A stretch of DNA of 64,000 bases, from contig CALXQK010000004.1 of NCBI GenBank assembly GCA_944390745.1, positions 62,001-126,000 of the forward strand. The letters run 5' to 3'. How positions within the stretch are numbered: the first letter of the stretch is position 1; each line of letters opens with the position of its first letter. The position numbers and the translations under genes were made by a program. The DNA comes from an uncultured Duodenibacillus sp. GTDB taxonomy: Bacteria; Pseudomonadota; Gammaproteobacteria; Burkholderiales; Burkholderiaceae_F. Positions 7,773 to 17,521 of this stretch are shown one piece after another. Below the pieces are notes generated by a model that was given only the letters and a program-made list of their open reading frames with translations, made no database searches and was not told the origin of the DNA.

Positions 7773-9224
7773 CTAGCCCTGCAGCTTGCGCGTGAGAATC
7801 TCGTTGACCTGCCTTGGGTTGGCCTTGCCGCGGGTGGCCTTCATGGCCTGTCCCACGAGCGCATTGAAGGCCTTCTGCTTGCCGGCCCGGAATTCCTCAA
7901 CCATCCTGGCATTGTTGGCAAGCACCTCGTCGATGATGCCCTCCAGGGCCGAGGCGTCCGAGATCTGCTTGAGGCCCTCCCTCTCAATCAGGGCGTCAAC
8001 CGAACCCTCGGCGCCGTCCCAGATGAGCGAGAAGACCCGCTTGGCGCCCTTGGCGTTGATCGTGCCGTCGGCCAGGCGCTTGAGGATATCGGCCAGAACG
8101 GCGCCCGAGACCGGAGCCTCGGCGTAGGTCATGCCCTCGACGGCGTTGACGCTTGCGGCAACCTCGCCCATCACCCAGTTGGCGGCGATCTTCTTGTCCG
8201 GCGCGCTCTTGCAGACCTCGCAGAAGTAGTCGGCCACGTCGCGCCCGGAGGTGAGCACCGCCGCATCGTACTCCGACAGTCCGTAGTCCTTCATGAAGCG
8301 CGCACGCATCTGGTCGGGAAGCTCGGGCATCCCGGCGGCCACGCGCGCCTTCCACTCGGGCGTAATGATGCACGGCAGCAGGTCTGGATCCGGGAAGTAC
8401 CGGTAGTCCATCGAGTCCTCCTTGCTGCGCATCTGGCGCGTCTCGCCCTCGACGGGGTCGTACAGGCGCGTGGCCTGCACGATCGTCCCGCCGTCCTCGA
8501 TCACCTCGATCTGGCGGCGCACCTCATAGTCGATGGCCTCCTGAAGGAACTTGAACGAGTTGAGGTTCTTGATCTCGCAGCGGGTGCCGAACTTCGTTTC
8601 TCCCTTGGGGCGCACGGAGACGTTGGCGTCGCACCGGAAGTTGCCCTCCTGCATATTGCCGCGCGAAATGCCGAGCCACACCACGAGCGCATGCAGCGCC
8701 TTGGCATAGCCCACGGCCTCGGCCGAGCTGCGCAGCTCGGGCTCGGTGACGATTTCAAGCAGCGGCGTTCCCGCGCGGTTGAGGTCGATCCCCGACTTGT
8801 GCGGCTGCACGCCGTGGTTGCTCTTTCCCGCGTCCTCCTCAAGGTGGGCGCGGGTGAGGTGAATCGTCTTCATGTAGGGGTCGCCGTCCCTGGGCTCCAC
8901 CCGAAAGGTGATCTCGCCGCCCTTGACGACCGGAAGGTCAAACTGGCTGATCTGATAGCCCTTGGGGAGGTCGGGATAGAAATAATTCTTTCGGTCGAAA
9001 ACAGACTTTTCAGCCACCTCGGCGTGAATGGCGAGCCCGAAGCGGATGGCGCGCTCCACCGCACCGCGGTTGAGAACCGGCAGCGCGCCCGGCAGGGCGA
9101 GGTCGATGTAGCAGGCCTGCGTATTGGGCTCGGCCCCGAACGCCGTCGAGGCGCCCGAGAAAATCTTGGAGTCCGTCGACAGCTGCACGTGCGTCTCAAG
9201 ACCGATCACTACTTCCCATTGCAT
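7773..9224 (-). CDS. gatB: Asp-tRNA(Asn)/Glu-tRNA(Gln) amidotransferase subunit B
   Basis: GatB binds mischarged Glu-tRNA(Gln) or Asp-tRNA(Asn) and carries out the kinase/amidation step with ammonia from GatA. The 483-residue protein starts [15 protein letters not shown] and shows [31 protein letters not shown] and the [11 protein letters not shown] motif, all signatures of GatB/PET112. The C-terminal YqeY-like tail ends in [16 protein letters not shown]. It is the last gene of gatC-gatA-gatB, 18 bases after gatA. Presence of all three subunits implies the cell makes at least one of Gln-tRNA or Asn-tRNA by transamidation. Confidence 0.96.
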   Translation of the reverse strand: MQWEVVIGLETHVQLSTDSKIFSGASTAFGAEPNTQACYIDLALPGALPVLNRGAVERAIRFGLAIHAEVAEKSVFDRKNYFYPDLPKGYQISQFDLPVVKGGEITFRVEPRDGDPYMKTIHLTRAHLEEDAGKSNHGVQPHKSGIDLNRAGTPLLEIVTEPELRSSAEAVGYAKALHALVVWLGISRGNMQEGNFRCDANVSVRPKGETKFGTRCEIKNLNSFKFLQEAIDYEVRRQIEVIEDGGTIVQATRLYDPVEGETRQMRSKEDSMDYRYFPDPDLLPCIITPEWKARVAAGMPELPDQMRARFMKDYGLSEYDAAVLTSGRDVADYFCEVCKSAPDKKIAANWVMGEVAASVNAVEGMTYAEAPVSGAVLADILKRLADGTINAKGAKRVFSLIWDGAEGSVDALIEREGLKQISDASALEGIIDEVLANNARMVEEFRAGKQKAFNALVGQAMKATRGKANPRQVNEILTRKLQG

Positions 9225-9242
9225 AACTTGTATCCAGATTGG

Positions 9243-10700
9243 TTAGAAACCTTGGGGATGACGCTTGTGCCAGTCGGTGGCCTGCTGCCAGGCATGCGCC
9301 GCGCCGAGAATGCGGGCCTCGGTGAAGCGCGCGCCGGTGAGCTGCACGCCGATCGGGCGGCCGTTGCTGTGAATGCCGCAGGGCATGCTCATGCAGGGCA
9401 GTCCGGCCAGGGACGCAGGCACCGTGTAGAGGTCCCCGAGGTAGGCCGACACGGGATCGGCCTTCGCGCCGAAGTCGTAGGCCGTGGAGGTCGTCACGGG
9501 ACTGACGATCAGGTCCACCTTCTCGAAGGCGGCGTCAAACTCCCGGGCGATCAGGCGGCGCACCTTCTGCGCCTTGATGTAATAGGCGTCGTAGTAGCCG
9601 TGCGAGAGCACGTAGGTGCCGATCAGAATGCGGCGCTTGGGTTCGGCCCCGAACCCCTCGTTGCGGCTCTTCTTGATCATGTCCTGGATGTCGGTGTAGT
9701 CCTTGGCCCGGTAGCCGTAGCGCACGCCGTCAAAGCGCGACAGGTTCGAGCTTGCCTCGGCGCAGGCGACGACGTAGTAGACCGAGACGCCGAGCCCCGC
9801 GTTGGGAAGCTCAATGTCGACGATCTCGGCGCCCTGGCTGCGGTACTCCTCGAGCACCTTCTCGATGGCGGCGGCCACCTCGGGATCGAGCTCTCCGGTA
9901 AACCAGGCGCGCGGCACGCCCACGCGCAGGCCCTTGACGCCCTTTTGCAGGTCCCGCGTGAAGTCCTCGGCCGGAAGATTCTCACTCGTCGAGTCCCAGG
10001 GCTCATAGCCCACCATGTCGCCGAGCACCCAGGCGATGTCCTCGGCCGTGTGCGCCATCAGCCCCGCGGTGTCCAGGGAGCTAGCAAAGGCGATCATGCC
10101 CAGACGGCTCGGACGCCCGTAGGTGGGCTTCAGACCCGTGACGCCCGTAAAGGCCGCGGGCTCGCGAATCGAGCCGCCCGTATCGGTTGCCGTGGCAATG
10201 GGCGCAAGGCCTGCCGCCACGCACGCCGCCGACCCGCCCGAGCTGCCGCCCGGAACCGCCTTCGGATCCCAGGGGTTGTAAACCTTGCCGTAGGCCGAGT
10301 TCTCATTGGCCGAGCCCATGGCGAACTCGTCGCAGTTGAGCTTTCCGAGGGTCACCAGGCCCGCCTCGCGCAGCTTGCGCACCACGGTCGCATCAAAGGG
10401 GCTCATGTAGCCCTCAAGCATGCGGCTCGCGGCGGTCGAGGCCCACCTGCGGGTGACGAAAATGTCCTTGTGCGCGATCGGGATGCCGGTCAGACGACCT
10501 GCCGTTCCCGCGGCGATGCGCGCGTCGGCCTCCCGGGCCTCGGCGAGCGTTTCCTCCGGACGCACGTCCAGAAAGCAGTTGAGATTGCGGTGCGCCTCCA
10601 TGCGGCCGAGATACTCGCGGGCGAGCTCCTCGGCGCTCACTTCGCGCGCGGCAAGCGCGCGGGAGAGCTCCACGACGGTGTAAAAGGTATTGTCAGCCAT
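9243..10700 (-). CDS. gatA: Asp-tRNA(Asn)/Glu-tRNA(Gln) amidotransferase subunit A
   Basis: GatA is the glutaminase subunit of the complex. The amidase-signature triad is visible: Lys78 in IPIAHKDIF, Ser153 in [10 protein letters not shown] and Ser177 in [11 protein letters not shown]. Further family motifs are [16 protein letters not shown] and [17 protein letters not shown], which separate GatA from ordinary amidases. Length 485 residues, as expected. Located between gatC and gatB with a 57-base gap to gatC. Confidence 0.97.
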   Translation of the reverse strand: MADNTFYTVVELSRALAAREVSAEELAREYLGRMEAHRNLNCFLDVRPEETLAEAREADARIAAGTAGRLTGIPIAHKDIFVTRRWASTAASRMLEGYMSPFDATVVRKLREAGLVTLGKLNCDEFAMGSANENSAYGKVYNPWDPKAVPGGSSGGSAACVAAGLAPIATATDTGGSIREPAAFTGVTGLKPTYGRPSRLGMIAFASSLDTAGLMAHTAEDIAWVLGDMVGYEPWDSTSENLPAEDFTRDLQKGVKGLRVGVPRAWFTGELDPEVAAAIEKVLEEYRSQGAEIVDIELPNAGLGVSVYYVVACAEASSNLSRFDGVRYGYRAKDYTDIQDMIKKSRNEGFGAEPKRRILIGTYVLSHGYYDAYYIKAQKVRRLIAREFDAAFEKVDLIVSPVTTSTAYDFGAKADPVSAYLGDLYTVPASLAGLPCMSMPCGIHSNGRPIGVQLTGARFTEARILGAAHAWQQATDWHKRHPQGF

Positions 10701-10757
10701 AGTTTTCAGAGTCCCGGGGAAGGCCCGGGGCGGAGTGTGCGCTGCAAGACGGCGCTG

Positions 10758-11045
10758 TTATTCGATCACCTGAGGCACCAGGAACATGCCCTCATATTCC
10801 TCGGGGGCGTTCTTCATGTTCTCCTCGCGGTCGTTGCCGAAAACCACCGCGTCTTCGCGCTGGCGCTGCACGCCGTCGTGCGGGTGCATCATCGGCTCCA
10901 CGCCGTCGGTGTCGACGGCCTGAATGCGCTCAATCATCTTGAAAATGTCGTTGAGTTCAGCCTGCATCCGGTGCGCCTGTTCATCATCGATGTCGATGTG
11001 CGCGAGTTCGGCAATGCGGTGAACGTCGTCCAATCCCAGGGACAT
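10758..11045 (-). CDS. gatC: Asp-tRNA(Asn)/Glu-tRNA(Gln) amidotransferase subunit C
   Basis: GatC is the small subunit that stabilises the GatA-GatB pair. The 95-residue sequence has the family pattern: VHRIAELAHIDIDDEQ, a helix with LNDIFKMIERIQAVDTDGVEPMMHP, and a C-terminal segment with DAVVFGNDRE and FLVPQVIE. First gene of the gatCAB operon; the roughly 266-base gap to the divergent rlpA gene must hold both promoters, but I could not pick out a convincing pair of hexamers. Confidence 0.93.
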   Translation of the reverse strand: MSLGLDDVHRIAELAHIDIDDEQAHRMQAELNDIFKMIERIQAVDTDGVEPMMHPHDGVQRQREDAVVFGNDREENMKNAPEEYEGMFLVPQVIE

Positions 11046-11311
11046 ATCCGATACCTGCTACGAGCAAAAATTTGCAAAACAAGACAAAGTTGAGAATTTA
11101 CCGCTTTTGGCCGTTTTCTTGGGAAAATCCGCAAAGAAAAATTGAATCCTCGCCCGGCGGGAGGCCTGCCGCGGCCTTCCCCCGAAAAGCGCCGGCACCC
11201 GGGCAATGGTTCCTGCGGCCGCGCTCCCGGCTTGCGCTATAGTAGGAAAACTCGTCTTCCCCACCGTCCCGGGCGGCGTCCTTCCTGCAGCGCCCCGGAA
11301 TCTGCTGACTC

Positions 11312-12622
11312 ATGCGAATCTTCTTTTTTTGTCTTGCCCTGTCTCTGGGCCTGGCCGGCTGCTCGTCAAGCTCGAGCCGCGGCGGATACTTTGAAAATGA
11401 CGGCCCGCCCTCGGCCGTCGGCCACCTCAAGGCGCTCGGCTCCAACGACATCACCATTCGGGTCGAGCAGCCCCACAAGTGGGCCAACCGTCCCTACACG
11501 GTGCTCGGCAAGCGCTATGTCCCGGTCACGGGCGACAAGCCCATGACCCAGGTCGGCGAGGCGAGCTGGTACGGCAAGCAGTTTCACGGCAAAAAGACCT
11601 CGATGGGCGAGATCTACGACATGTACGCCCTCACGGCCGCGCACAAGACGATGCAGCTGCCGAGCTACGCGCGCGTCACCAATCTCAAGAACGGCCGCTC
11701 CATCATCGTGCGCGTCAACGACCGCGGCCCCTTCGTCGACGACCGCATCATCGACCTGAGCTATGCGGCGGCCGTCCAGCTCGGCTACCAGAACCAGGGC
11801 GTCACCCGGGTGCGCGTCGAGCGCATCACGATGAAGGACATCGCCGCAGGACGCATCCCGTCGACAAATGCCTCGGACACGACGGTTGCAAGCGCCGCCC
11901 CGGCGGCTGCGGCAGCCGCCTCCCGGCCGGCCGCGCAAAAGACCGCCGCAGCCTCGCAGACCCGCACCTATACGACCGTGAGCCGCACCTCCAGCACCAC
12001 GAACAGCGCCTACCGCGAGCAGCCCGCGCAGCAGCGCGCCGCCGCGCAGACATCCGCCCCTGCAGCCGCCCCCGCAGCCTACGCCGCGGCGGGGACAGGG
12101 CAGGTTGCGCAGGCCGAGCCCATCGACAGCGCGGCCGCGGCGGAAGGCTCCGAGGAACCTGCCGTCACCATCAGCCTCATGGTTGAGGAAACGGGTTCGG
12201 ATGAAGCCCAGGCGATGCAGACCTATCGCGAGATGGAGGCGCAGCAGAGCGTTCCCTCCGCGCAGCCCGCCCGCTCTAGCGACCCGATCAGCGCCATTGT
12301 GGCCGAGCAGAATGCGATCGAGGCCGAGCGCGCCGCCGCGGCCCGGACGGCGCCGGCGGCCGCCCCCGGCGGCTGGACCGTGCAGCTTGGCGCCTTCGGC
12401 GTGAAGGACAATGCCGCGGCCGCGGCCGCCCATGCCGAGATGATGTTCTCGCAGCAGCAGCGCGCCTTCGGCTCCGTGCGCGTGGTCGACACCGGAAGCG
12501 TCTTTCGCGTGGTTGTCGGCAGCGTCGCCTCGCAGCCCGAGGCGATCGCGCTTGCGCGCAGCGTGAGCAGCGCCCTCGGCTCAAGCGCCTTTGCCATCGC
12601 CGAGCCCGCTCCCGCGCGATAG
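11312..12622 (+). CDS. rlpA: RlpA-like septal ring lytic transglycosylase lipoprotein
   Basis: RlpA cleaves peptidoglycan glycan strands lacking stem peptides, at the outer membrane. A lipoprotein signal ends in LAGC with the lipidated cysteine at residue 17. The double-psi beta-barrel domain follows: GEASWYGKQFHGKKTSMGE, then YARVTNLKNGRSIIVRVNDRGPFVDDRIIDLS, including the acidic residues used in catalysis. A long alanine/threonine-rich linker (about residues 190-350) leads to a C-terminal SPOR domain (WTVQLGAFGVKDNA...) that binds denuded glycan at the septum. At 436 residues it is on the long side because of the linker. Codons in the linker are extremely alanine-rich. Confidence 0.92.
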   Translation: MRIFFFCLALSLGLAGCSSSSSRGGYFENDGPPSAVGHLKALGSNDITIRVEQPHKWANRPYTVLGKRYVPVTGDKPMTQVGEASWYGKQFHGKKTSMGEIYDMYALTAAHKTMQLPSYARVTNLKNGRSIIVRVNDRGPFVDDRIIDLSYAAAVQLGYQNQGVTRVRVERITMKDIAAGRIPSTNASDTTVASAAPAAAAAASRPAAQKTAAASQTRTYTTVSRTSSTTNSAYREQPAQQRAAAQTSAPAAAPAAYAAAGTGQVAQAEPIDSAAAAEGSEEPAVTISLMVEETGSDEAQAMQTYREMEAQQSVPSAQPARSSDPISAIVAEQNAIEAERAAAARTAPAAAPGGWTVQLGAFGVKDNAAAAAAHAEMMFSQQQRAFGSVRVVDTGSVFRVVVGSVASQPEAIALARSVSSALGSSAFAIAEPAPAR

Positions 12623-12662
12623 CGGTTTGCAGCGCGGCTTGAAAAAAGTTCTCTTTTTCTGG

Positions 12663-14120
12663 ATGTTGATGCAGTCTATGCAAGCAATTGATGAAACCGT
12701 CGCGCGCATGTGGCAGGGCGAGACCCTGCAGGCGCTGTGCGACTTCGTGCGCATTCCCGCGCGCTCGGTCGGGTTTGACCCGAACTGGGAGCAAAACGGC
12801 TTCCTGCTCCAGGCCTGCGAGGATGCGGCGCGCTGGGCAAAGACGCTCTTTCCGAACGCCGTCTTTGAGGTGCTCTCCGAACCGGGGCGCTCGCCAGCGC
12901 TCTTTTTTGAAATTCCCGCCTCGGGATGCTCCTGCCCCGAGTCGGTCTTTTTCTACGGCCACTTCGACAAGCAGCCCGAGGGCGAGGGCTGGACGCAGGG
13001 CCGCAAGGCCTTCACCCCGTCCGTTGAAGGCAGGCGGCTCTACGGCCGGGGCGCAGCCGACGACGGCTACAACTTCTATGCCGCCATGACCGCACTGGCC
13101 GCGCTCGACGAAAACGGCGCGCCGCGCCCGAGAGCCGTCGGTCTTTACGAGACGGCCGAGGAGTGCGAGTCGGTGGACTTTGCGTACTGGCTGGAGAAGA
13201 CCGCGCCCCGGATCGGAAGGGTGGGCTTTGTGTCGGTTCTCGACGGAACGTGCTGCGACTACGATCGTCTCTGGACGACGGTGAGCTTTCGCGGCGCCTT
13301 GTCCTTTACGCTCAACGTGCGCGTGCTGCAGTACGGCGTGCACTCGGGAACGGCCTCGGGCATCGTGCCCGAGTCCTTTACGATCGCCCGCGCCCTTCTG
13401 GAGCGCATTGAAAAGGCGCAGACCGCGGAAATCTCCGCGCCCGAGCTCAATGTTGAGATTCCTGAGGAGCGGCTGGCGCAGCTGCGGCACTGCGCCAGCA
13501 TCCTGGGCGAAAAGATCACCGGCGAATTTCCATGGGCCGGGAGCGTGCACGCCAGAAATCCCGCCCCCTTCGCCTCGCTTGTCATGCGCGGCTGGAAGCC
13601 GCAGCTTGCGGTTACCGGAGCCGAAGGGCTGCCCGCCCTCGAGAATGCGGGCAACGTCCTGCGCGCAGGCACGCGGCTGAAGTGCTCGATGCGCATCGCG
13701 CCCACGCTCGACCCCGAAAAGGCGCTCGAGTACATTCGCCGCGAGCTCACCCGGGACCCGATCTTCGGCTGCACGGTGACGCTTGACCCCGCGGGCTTCG
13801 GCCCGGGGTGGAATGCTCCGGCTGAAAAGCCCTGGTTTACGCGCTCCTTTGACGCCGCAAGCCGCGAGCTCTTCGGCAAGTCCGCCACCTACTGCTGCGA
13901 CGGCGCCTCGATTCCCATCCTTTCGCTCATGCAGCGCTGCTTTGGCGACGCGCAGTACCTCGTGACCGGCGTTCTCGGCCCCGGGAGCAACGCCCACGGG
14001 CCCGACGAGATGCTCGATCTTGACTACGTGAGCAAGCTCACGAGCGCGCTGGCGCGCATCATCGCCGCCATCGGGCGGCAGGATGAAAATCCGCAGGCGG
14101 GAGGGGCGCATGCGTCGTGA
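12663..14120 (+). CDS. M20-family metallopeptidase
   Basis: A zinc aminoacylase/dipeptidase-type hydrolase of about 485 residues. Metal ligands can be read as His in FFYGHFDKQ, Asp in GRGAADDGYN, Glu in ETAEECES and His in GPGSNAHGPDEM; a dimerisation domain with VLQYGVHSGTASG sits between. This is the ArgE/DapE/CPG2/carnosinase family; the substrate cannot be told, but the GPGSNAHGPDE ending is typical of M20 dipeptidases. Three in-frame ATGs (12663, 12669, 12678) are close together and no strong Shine-Dalgarno decides between them. It overlaps the next small gene by 11 bases. Confidence 0.85.
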   Translation: MLMQSMQAIDETVARMWQGETLQALCDFVRIPARSVGFDPNWEQNGFLLQACEDAARWAKTLFPNAVFEVLSEPGRSPALFFEIPASGCSCPESVFFYGHFDKQPEGEGWTQGRKAFTPSVEGRRLYGRGAADDGYNFYAAMTALAALDENGAPRPRAVGLYETAEECESVDFAYWLEKTAPRIGRVGFVSVLDGTCCDYDRLWTTVSFRGALSFTLNVRVLQYGVHSGTASGIVPESFTIARALLERIEKAQTAEISAPELNVEIPEERLAQLRHCASILGEKITGEFPWAGSVHARNPAPFASLVMRGWKPQLAVTGAEGLPALENAGNVLRAGTRLKCSMRIAPTLDPEKALEYIRRELTRDPIFGCTVTLDPAGFGPGWNAPAEKPWFTRSFDAASRELFGKSATYCCDGASIPILSLMQRCFGDAQYLVTGVLGPGSNAHGPDEMLDLDYVSKLTSALARIIAAIGRQDENPQAGGAHAS

Positions 14121-14367
14121 TCTGGTCGTGCAGGTGATCGTCGACTACGGCGACTTCTGGGAAAACTTCGCCACGCCTTTTGAAGCCGAGAGCTTCATCA
14201 ATGCCAATCTTGACGAGTACGACGTCCCGCTGCAGGCGTGGCTTGAGGACATGCGCGGCAACGTCAAGTGGCGCTACGACCTTGTGGAGGACGGCTCGGG
14301 CCTGTACCGGCTTGTGGATCGTCCGGTTGAGCACCCCAACCGGCTGATCCGCACGCCGTCGAACTAG
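14110..14367 (+). CDS. Small protein of unknown function
   Basis: An 85-residue protein I do not recognise. It starts MRRDLVVQVIVDYGDFWENF and is rich in acidic and aromatic residues, with no membrane segment or signal. The ATG at 14110 is preceded by a good ribosome site (GGGAGG seven bases upstream) and overlaps the end of the M20 peptidase gene, so the two are probably translationally coupled. An intrinsic terminator follows the stop, confirming that it is the last gene of that transcript. Confidence 0.65.
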   Translation: MRRDLVVQVIVDYGDFWENFATPFEAESFINANLDEYDVPLQAWLEDMRGNVKWRYDLVEDGSGLYRLVDRPVEHPNRLIRTPSN

Positions 14368-14368
14368 A

Positions 14369-14412
14369 AAAACGGCGGACGCCCTCTGTGCGGGTCCGCC
14401 GTTTTTTTTTTC
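14369..14412 (+). terminator. Intrinsic terminator, possibly bidirectional
   Basis: A 12-base stem (AAAACGGCGGAC at 14369-14380, GTCCGCCGTTTT at 14394-14405) is followed by a T-run to 14411. A5 on the left side gives a short U-run on the minus strand, so it may also end the convergent ilvA transcript, whose stop is at 14449. Confidence 0.92.
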
Positions 14413-14448
14413 TCAGGACCGCACCGGGCCGGGGCCCGGATGCGCGTC

Positions 14449-15993
14449 CTAGCTCAGGAAGAACTTGCAGGCCGGATTGGCGCTCTCGTCCCAGTAGCGG
14501 TAGCCGAGGTTGTGCAGGAACGACTCAAAGAGCGCATCGTCCTCGGGCGGAACCTGCACGCCCACGAAGACGCGGCCGAAGTCCGCACCGTTGTTGCGGT
14601 AGTGGAAAAGCGAGATGTTCCACTGCGGCGCCATTGAGGTGAGGAACTTCATGAGCGCCCCCGGACGCTCGGGGAACTCAAAGCGCAGCAGATGCTCGTT
14701 GGTTGCAAGCTTGCTGTGGCCGCCGATCATATGGCGCAGATGCAGCTTTGCAAGCTCGTCGTGCGTGAGGTTGAGCGTCGGAAAGCCCGACTGCTCAAAG
14801 ACGTGCACGAGCTCGTCGGCGTCGTGCGCATTGGCCGTCTGGATGCCCACGAAGATGTAGGCCTTCGAGGCGTCGCTCATGCGGTAGTTGAACTCCGTGA
14901 CGTTGCGGCTGCCCACGAGCTGGCAGAGACGGCGGAAGGAGCCGCGCTCCTCGGGAATCGTCACCGCAAAGATCGCCTCGCGCTGCTCGCCGTACTCCGC
15001 GCGCTCAGAAACAAAGCGCAGCCGGTCGAAGTTCATGTTCGCGCCCGAGGTGATGGCCACGAGCGTCTTGTTGGCGACGTTTTCGCGCCGCACCCAGGCC
15101 TTGAGGCCGGCAAGCGACAGCGCGCCGGAGGGCTCGACGATGGTGCGGGTGTCCTCAAAGACGTCCTTGATGGCCGCGCAGATCTCGTCGCTGTCCACGA
15201 GGATGATGTCGTCGAGGTTCTCCCGGCACAGCATGAGCGTCTCGTCGCCGACGCGCTTGACCGCGGTGCCGTCAGAGAACAGGCCCACGTCATCGAGCGC
15301 GACGTTTCTGCCCGCGTCGATCGAGCGCTTCATTGCGTCGGAGTCCTTCGTCTCGACGCCGATCACCTTGATCTCCGGATAAATCGCCTTGATGTAGGTC
15401 GCCACGCCCGCGGCAAGTCCGCCGCCGCCGATCTGCACGAAGATTGCATCGGGACGCGTGCGGTCGCCGGGCTGGTACTGGCGCAGGATCTCCATGCCGA
15501 TCGTGCCCTGGCCGGCGATGACGTAGGGATCGTCAAAGGGGTGCACAAAGCTCAGCCCCTCCTCCTTCTGCATCTTTTCAGCATGCTGCGCGGCGTCGGT
15601 GAAGCTCTCTCCCACAAGCACGACCTCGCCGCCGAGATTTCGGACGGCCTCCACCTTCAGGGCGGGAGCCGTCACGGGCATCACGATCACCGCACGGCAC
15701 CCGAGCCGCCGGGCGGCAAGCGCCACGCCCTGGGCGTGGTTGCCTGCCGAGGCGCAGATCACGCCGCGGGCGCGCTCCTCGGGCGTGAGGTGCACCATCT
15801 TGTTGAAGGCTCCGCGCAGCTTGAAGGAAAAGACGGGCTGCGTGTCCTCGCGCTTTAAAAGAACCTTGTTGCCGATGCGCCTGGAGAGCTTGGGAGCCTC
15901 TTCAAGAGGGGTTTCGTGGGCGACGTCGTAAACGCGCGCCGTCAGGACGCGGCGCAGATACGTCTGTCGATTCTGTTCTGTCGTAGATGCCAT
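14449..15993 (-). CDS. ilvA: Threonine ammonia-lyase (biosynthetic)
   Basis: IlvA converts threonine to 2-oxobutyrate, the first step of isoleucine synthesis. PLP-binding Lys58 lies in FSFKLRGAFNKM; the glycine loop is IQIGGGGLAAG-like (VQIGGGGLAAGVATYIKA). Two ACT-like regulatory domains follow residue about 330 (FAVTIPEERGSFRRLCQLV and LRFEFPERPGALMKFLTSM), so this is the long, isoleucine-inhibited form. At 514 residues it equals the E. coli enzyme. It stands alone, transcribed toward the bidirectional terminator. Confidence 0.95.
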   Translation of the reverse strand: MASTTEQNRQTYLRRVLTARVYDVAHETPLEEAPKLSRRIGNKVLLKREDTQPVFSFKLRGAFNKMVHLTPEERARGVICASAGNHAQGVALAARRLGCRAVIVMPVTAPALKVEAVRNLGGEVVLVGESFTDAAQHAEKMQKEEGLSFVHPFDDPYVIAGQGTIGMEILRQYQPGDRTRPDAIFVQIGGGGLAAGVATYIKAIYPEIKVIGVETKDSDAMKRSIDAGRNVALDDVGLFSDGTAVKRVGDETLMLCRENLDDIILVDSDEICAAIKDVFEDTRTIVEPSGALSLAGLKAWVRRENVANKTLVAITSGANMNFDRLRFVSERAEYGEQREAIFAVTIPEERGSFRRLCQLVGSRNVTEFNYRMSDASKAYIFVGIQTANAHDADELVHVFEQSGFPTLNLTHDELAKLHLRHMIGGHSKLATNEHLLRFEFPERPGALMKFLTSMAPQWNISLFHYRNNGADFGRVFVGVQVPPEDDALFESFLHNLGYRYWDESANPACKFFLS

Positions 15994-16178
15994 TTTTTCT
16001 CATTCCTTGTCCGGGAGAAGCCGAATTGCCTGCGGCAGTCCCCGGACGCTTCACACTCAAACACGTCTTGCGCGGCCGCCGGAAGACGCAAGCGCCGACG
16101 GCGCACTTGAAAAATTTCAACTCAAGGCATGTAAATATACGAGCCCTGCGCGACAAAAACGAATTTTTCCCGGACAGT

Positions 16179-16982
16179 TCACCGCTCGCCGCCGAGAGCC
16201 GCCTCAAACTGCTCGAGAATCGACCCCAGGCGCGCATCGAGATAGTTCGCCGCCTGCTGCGCGATCTCTGCGGGAATGCCGAAGGCCGCGGCCGCCGCAC
16301 TGCCGGCGATCGCCGCCAGCGTGTCGCTGTCGCCTCCGATGCTCACGGCATTTCGGACCGCATCCTCAAGGGAGTGCGCCTCAAAAAAGCACTGCAGCGC
16401 CTGCGGCACCGAGTTGGCGCAGGTATTCAGACGCAGTCCGCGGCAGTAGTCGCCGCGAATGTCCTCAAGCGTAAAGTCCATCGGATAGTAGTTTTCGTGA
16501 ATGCGCCTGCGCACCTCGGAAAGATCGACGCCGCGGCGCGCGAGAAAGATGGTCTCCGTGACGGCCCGCGCCCCCCGAAGTCCGTCGGGGTGGCTGTGCG
16601 TGACGCCGGTGACGATATCTGAAAGCGCCAGCGCCTCCTCAAGAGTTCGCGCGGCAAGCGCGCAGCCGCTCACGCGCATCGCCGCGCCGTTGCCGCAGCT
16701 TGCGTAGGGGAGCTTCTCCTCCTGCAGCCGCCAGAGGTTGAACCGCGCCCCGTAGCTCAGGCGGGAATAGGCCTCGGAGAGCTCCGAGAGCTGCCGAACC
16801 GTCTCCCGGGCCAGGTTTTCCCTTGTGAAGCCGCAGCGCACGAGCGCCCTGCACACCGCAAGCGTGTGCACAGTATCGTCGGTGAAATGACACGCATCTG
16901 TAAAGAGTTCAAAATCCCTCGTCCTTGCGTTGACGTGTTCAAAACGCGACCCGACAATGTCGCCGACAACCGCTCCAAGCAT
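16179..16982 (-). CDS. ADP-ribosylglycohydrolase (DraG) family protein
   Basis: The fold removes ADP-ribose from proteins or small molecules using two magnesium ions. The 267-residue protein begins GAVVGDIVGSRFE, has the first metal motif in HFTDDTVHTLAV, and the second in SIGGDSDTLAAIAGSAAAAAFG near residue 220. These are the diagnostic DraG/ARH1-3 motifs. There is no nitrogenase system in the window, so a DraG role in nitrogen fixation is not supported; the target is unknown. It lies between ilvA and the MerR gene on the same strand, with a separate leader on each side. Confidence 0.85.
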   Translation of the reverse strand: MLGAVVGDIVGSRFEHVNARTRDFELFTDACHFTDDTVHTLAVCRALVRCGFTRENLARETVRQLSELSEAYSRLSYGARFNLWRLQEEKLPYASCGNGAAMRVSGCALAARTLEEALALSDIVTGVTHSHPDGLRGARAVTETIFLARRGVDLSEVRRRIHENYYPMDFTLEDIRGDYCRGLRLNTCANSVPQALQCFFEAHSLEDAVRNAVSIGGDSDTLAAIAGSAAAAAFGIPAEIAQQAANYLDARLGSILEQFEAALGGER

Positions 16983-17045
16983 GCTGAGCCTTCCCCTTTC
17001 ATTGAAAAATTTTCGACAGGACTGGAATTCTGGCGGCCGGGTGCG

Positions 17046-17456
17046 TCATTGTTTGCCGCAGGAAGTCGCCGCACGGGGCGCCGCCCCGTCCCGGGGCTTC
17101 ATTGCTCCGTCCTCGCTCGGGAAGCGTTCGCGCAGCTGCCTGAGGTACGCCTCGAGCCGGTCAAGCCGGGCTCGAATCTCCTCGATGTGCTCGAGATACT
17201 CGTCAAGCCGATCCTGCAGCCACTGCGTGCCGAGCGACGGATCGTCGGCAAACTGCAAAAACCGCTCGATGCACTCAAGCTTCATGCCGTTGCTGCGGCA
17301 GCTCATGATGAAGTCAAGCCGCCTGAGGTCCTCCTGGGAGTATTCGCGCTGGCCGCCGGCGGTGCGCATGGGCGCCTTGAGCACCCCGCGCTGTTCATAA
17401 AACCGGATTCTCGGGACGGGACACCCCGTGCGGGCTGAAAGCTCTCCTATGCGCAT
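17046..17456 (-). CDS. MerR-family transcriptional regulator
   Basis: A 136-residue regulator. Residues 1-70 form the winged helix-turn-helix (MRIGELSARTGCPVPRIRFYEQRGVLKAPMRTAGGQREYSQEDL with the usual RRLDFI continuation), then a dimerisation coiled coil (about residues 75-115). The ATG at 17456 gives the standard MerR start; the frame is open 15 codons further but that lies in the operator region. Cysteines occur at residue 11, near residue 57, near residue 66 and near the C-terminus, but not as the clustered C-terminal cysteines of SoxR, so the inducer is unclear. The gene is divergent from a metallo-beta-lactamase-fold hydrolase with a MerR-type operator between them. Confidence 0.88.
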   Translation of the reverse strand: MRIGELSARTGCPVPRIRFYEQRGVLKAPMRTAGGQREYSQEDLRRLDFIMSCRSNGMKLECIERFLQFADDPSLGTQWLQDRLDEYLEHIEEIRARLDRLEAYLRQLRERFPSEDGAMKPRDGAAPRAATSCGKQ

Positions 17457-17490
17457 GTCGACTCCTTTGAAAATTTTTCTGCGAGGCCTC

Positions 17491-17521
17491 TTGCACCTCA
17501 AGCAGCTTGAGGTTTTATGGT
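17491..17521 (+). promoter_or_regulatory. MerR-type promoter with 19-base spacer and palindromic operator
   Basis: TTGCAC (-35, 17491-17496) and TATGGT (-10, 17516-17521) are separated by 19 bases, the overlong spacing that MerR regulators correct by twisting the DNA. A perfect inverted repeat, ACCTCAAG-CAG-CTTGAGGT (17495-17513), fills the spacer. The promoter drives the plus-strand hydrolase gene at 17577; the regulator gene starts at 17456 on the other strand. The arms resemble the SoxR box. Confidence 0.85.

Noticed and set aside
7644-11093. 1149-codon open frame on the plus strand
   Set aside because: It lies opposite gatB, gatA and gatC, which have full family motifs; the plus-strand translation is a histidine/alanine/glycine-rich shadow of GC-rich codons.
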